Assembly (NCBI RefSeq): GCF_041902845.1
Contig: NZ_CP159486.1
Span: 3,906,001 to 3,970,000, forward strand
Reading direction: 5' to 3'
Source of the DNA: Limibacterium fermenti
GTDB taxonomy: Bacteria > Bacteroidota > Bacteroidia > Bacteroidales > Dysgonomonadaceae
DNA length: 64,000 bases
The notes under the pieces were generated by a model. The model worked only from the letters and a program-made list of their open reading frames with translations, was not told where the DNA came from and ran no database searches. Positions 61,900-64,000 of the stretch are shown piece by piece (within the stretch, counting starts at the first letter, position 1; each line of letters begins with the position of its first letter). Position numbers and translations under genes: made by a program.

Positions 61900-63438
61900 A
61901 TGAAAACGAAATATATATTATCCATCTTTACAGCTTGTCTATTCGCAGCTTGTTCCCTCGATTACAATCCGATCGATACTTACTCGGATGTTACCGAAGG
62001 AGTAACTAACGACAGCGTACAGGTTGCATTTAAAGATAAAGCCGCTGTTTTGTCGCATAGGCAAACGCTGCTGAGATTGTTCAGGGATGGGCAGGAACAT
62101 TGGTATCAGGATATTTTACTACTGGGCGATTCGCATTCCGACAATGCCTATGCCGGCTCCCCCAATGCGGAGACTACTCCGTTTGAAGTAAATTCCATCG
62201 AGGGGTCCAATCCGAATCTGAAGCGCGATTGGAACGGACACATGGGAAATGTAGCCAAAGCAAACAAATTAATCGTGAATATCGATAAAGTAACCGATCC
62301 GTCATTGTCCGATGCCGAAAAAAGGCAATATAAGGCTGAAGCCAAAATCCTCCGGGCCATGATCTATTTCGATATGGTCAGGATATGGGGAAATGTTCCG
62401 TTAATAACGACCGAAGCGGGAGATATCACTTCCGAAACCATCGAAGAGGTATATCCCGCCTATTTCCCTCCGCAAACCGATGCGCTTACGATCTATAAAC
62501 AAATAGAAGAAGACCTGTTGGAGGGTTTGCAGTATGCTCCCGATAATAATCCGCAGGATAAAACGCAATTCTCCAAATCGGTAGCTCGCGCTTTACTGGC
62601 AAAGATGTATGCAGAGAAACCGTTGCGCGATTACGACAAGGTGATTCAGTACGCCGACGAACTGGCCAAGGACGGATTTGATCTGATTCCCGATTTCGGA
62701 GATATGTTTGAGGTCGTATTGGTCGACCCCAATCTCCCTCCCTCACAAGCGAACAGAGCGATAGACGCCAAAGCCCGCAATACCCGGGAGAGTATTTTCG
62801 AGGCTCAGTTCAGCAGTAATGAAGGCAATTGGGTTACCTGGATGTTCGGACGCCCAATGGAAAATTGGGATTATTATTTCACCTGGCCGAAATGGATTAC
62901 TCCTTCCCGTGATCTGATCAGTGCTTTCAACAGCGAACCGGGAGATAAGCGCTATGCGCAAACCGTCGTTTTTTATGCTTGTGATTGGAACATATATTAT
63001 CCCGCCGAAAACTATGCATTTATGTACAAAACCCGTAGCGCGTACAACAGCATCATTAAACTTCGTTATGCGGATATCCTTTTATTAAAGGCGGAAGCTT
63101 TGATAGCCAAAGACCAATACGGAGAAGCCGCTACGATTATCAATCGAACGCGTAACCGTGCCGGTTTAAGAAATCTACCCGCATCGGCATCTGCCAATAA
63201 AGAATCCATCCTGCAAGCATATTTAAAAGAGCGGCGGCTGGAACTGGCTTTGGAAGGCCAACGCTGGTTCGACCTTGTTCGTTTGGATAAAGTGGAGGAG
63301 GTGATGAACGCCGTTTTTGCGAAAGACGAAGGCCGTCCGGCGCAAGTGTATCCATATACCGGCTTGTCTTATATCTTGCCTGTTCCCCAGGATGTGATCG
63401 ATCAGAATCCCAATCTTGTTCAAAATCCGGGTTATTAA
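61900..63438 (+). CDS. SusD/RagB-family nutrient-binding lipoprotein (second pair)
   Basis: 512 residues. Lipoprotein signal MKTKYILSIFTACLFAAC followed by SLDYNPIDTYS. SusD-fold segments are YKAEAKILRAMIYFDMVRIW near residue 150, SVARALLAKMYAEKPLRDYD, and KLRYADILLLKAEALIAKDQ. The conserved end is LKERRLELALEGQRWFDLVR and YILPVPQDVIDQNPNLVQN. It is the glycan-binding lid for the second SusC. Confidence 0.95.
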   Translation: MKTKYILSIFTACLFAACSLDYNPIDTYSDVTEGVTNDSVQVAFKDKAAVLSHRQTLLRLFRDGQEHWYQDILLLGDSHSDNAYAGSPNAETTPFEVNSIEGSNPNLKRDWNGHMGNVAKANKLIVNIDKVTDPSLSDAEKRQYKAEAKILRAMIYFDMVRIWGNVPLITTEAGDITSETIEEVYPAYFPPQTDALTIYKQIEEDLLEGLQYAPDNNPQDKTQFSKSVARALLAKMYAEKPLRDYDKVIQYADELAKDGFDLIPDFGDMFEVVLVDPNLPPSQANRAIDAKARNTRESIFEAQFSSNEGNWVTWMFGRPMENWDYYFTWPKWITPSRDLISAFNSEPGDKRYAQTVVFYACDWNIYYPAENYAFMYKTRSAYNSIIKLRYADILLLKAEALIAKDQYGEAATIINRTRNRAGLRNLPASASANKESILQAYLKERRLELALEGQRWFDLVRLDKVEEVMNAVFAKDEGRPAQVYPYTGLSYILPVPQDVIDQNPNLVQNPGY

Positions 63439-63472
63439 TCCGGCATGTTAAACAGTTAAAAAACAGATAAAA

Positions 63473-64000
63473 ATGAAATCGATATACAAAATATTTTTCA
63501 TAACCGGAATAATCGCTTTGTTCGTTGCTTCTTGCAATGACGACGAGTTCGGGCCTCGTAAAGAGTCTACGCCGGTCATTGAGTCAGCCGCTGTTAGTCC
63601 CGCCGATTTTACTTTCGGAGACTCGATTGTGTTGACTGCTAAAATTATCGATCCGGCTACCACACTTTCTGCATTGGCTTATGAAGTGGTTGCGGAAGGG
63701 CGCGTTGTTACATCGGGTGAAATACCTCTCTCAAACGATACGTTCACAGTGGCGCAATCTATTTTCGTACCACTGTTAAGCAATCAGGCGGATGCAGCCA
63801 TACAGGTCAACCTCATCGCCCGGAATGTATTGAAAGGATCGGCATCCTTGCAATTAAACGGCCTTAGCGCAGCCCGTCCCGGTTATAATCAACTCTATCT
63901 GGTTACGGACGACGGCAAGGTCGCTATTTTGAAACCGTCAACCGATAAAAATAAATTCGAAGTCGACGGCCTCACGTTCAATCCTTCCTTCCGCTTTAAA
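63473..64000 (+). CDS. SusE-like surface lipoprotein, N-terminal part (runs off the window)
   Basis: 176 codons are present and the frame is open at the window end. The start MKSIYKIFFITGIIALFVAS is followed by a lipobox cysteine and NDDEFGP, an acidic surface-export-like signal. A first immunoglobulin-like beta domain follows (TPVIESAAVSPADFTFGDSI). Then comes YNQLYLVTDDGKVAILKPST, the kind of module found in SusE/SusF proteins. It starts 34 bp after susD and belongs to the second PUL as a glycan-binding protein. Its C-terminal domains are not visible. Confidence 0.8.
   Translation, partial: MKSIYKIFFITGIIALFVASCNDDEFGPRKESTPVIESAAVSPADFTFGDSIVLTAKIIDPATTLSALAYEVVAEGRVVTSGEIPLSNDTFTVAQSIFVPLLSNQADAAIQVNLIARNVLKGSASLQLNGLSAARPGYNQLYLVTDDGKVAILKPSTDKNKFEVDGLTFNPSFRFK

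Overview
This window is a chromosomal segment of a Bacteroidota member, most likely order Bacteroidales. Three kinds of evidence point there. There are two SusC/SusD pairs with STN signalling domains, an ECF sigma/FecR pair, a type IX secretion sorting domain and a Bacteroidetes-type LptD. There is a fused aspartokinase-homoserine dehydrogenase operon with an apgM-like gene. Many genes have the Bacteroidetes -7 promoter box TAnnTTTG just upstream. A Tannerella/Porphyromonas/Parabacteroides-like host fits, but the species cannot be fixed from this sequence alone.

Layout. 0-8 kb: the 3' part of alaS, then a late-haem/porphyrin module made of hemG diverging from a TonB receptor, an MFS transporter and hemN. 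8-19 kb: a CoA-transferase, rarA, lptD and the threonine operon thrA-apgM-thrC behind an apparent leader-peptide attenuator. 19-21 kb: a small envelope operon whose last gene looks truncated. 20.8-31 kb: an RHS polymorphic-toxin locus read on the minus strand. It begins with a small T9SS-sorted YD protein. Next comes a 1690-residue SpvB/FG-GAP/RHS protein cut off from its toxin tip by a 78-bp in-frame insert with two stop codons. After that lie two related immunity genes, a duplicated third, an orphan RHS tip fused to the start of an immunity gene, and a membrane-anchored small protein. The part of this locus after the RHS core is clearly AT-richer than its surroundings.

31-38 kb: small secreted proteins, a TPR/membrane regulator-like lipoprotein, an alpha/beta-hydrolase-like protein, a LytTR regulator and a cytoplasmic alpha-amylase. 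38-46 kb: RNase P RNA, a YihY membrane protein, a YgjP-type metallohydrolase, mlaE-mlaF and sufC-sufD-sufS. No sufB is present beside sufC. 46-64 kb: an ECF sigma factor and FecR anti-sigma factor, an envelope lipoprotein, an Rpn-family nuclease preceded by a frameshifted small gene, and a polysaccharide utilisation locus. The PUL carries susC-susD, a PKD lipoprotein and a BACON-GH16 beta-glucanase, then a second susC-susD and a SusE-like lipoprotein that runs off the end.

The intergenic DNA holds two repeat families. Degenerate 21-bp (or 42-bp) tandem repeats occur at three places with different consensus sequences. An 8-bp repeat based on AAATTAGC occurs at three other places. No tRNA, rRNA, CRISPR array or complete insertion sequence was recognised. 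The most unusual part of the window is the rearranged RHS toxin/immunity locus.
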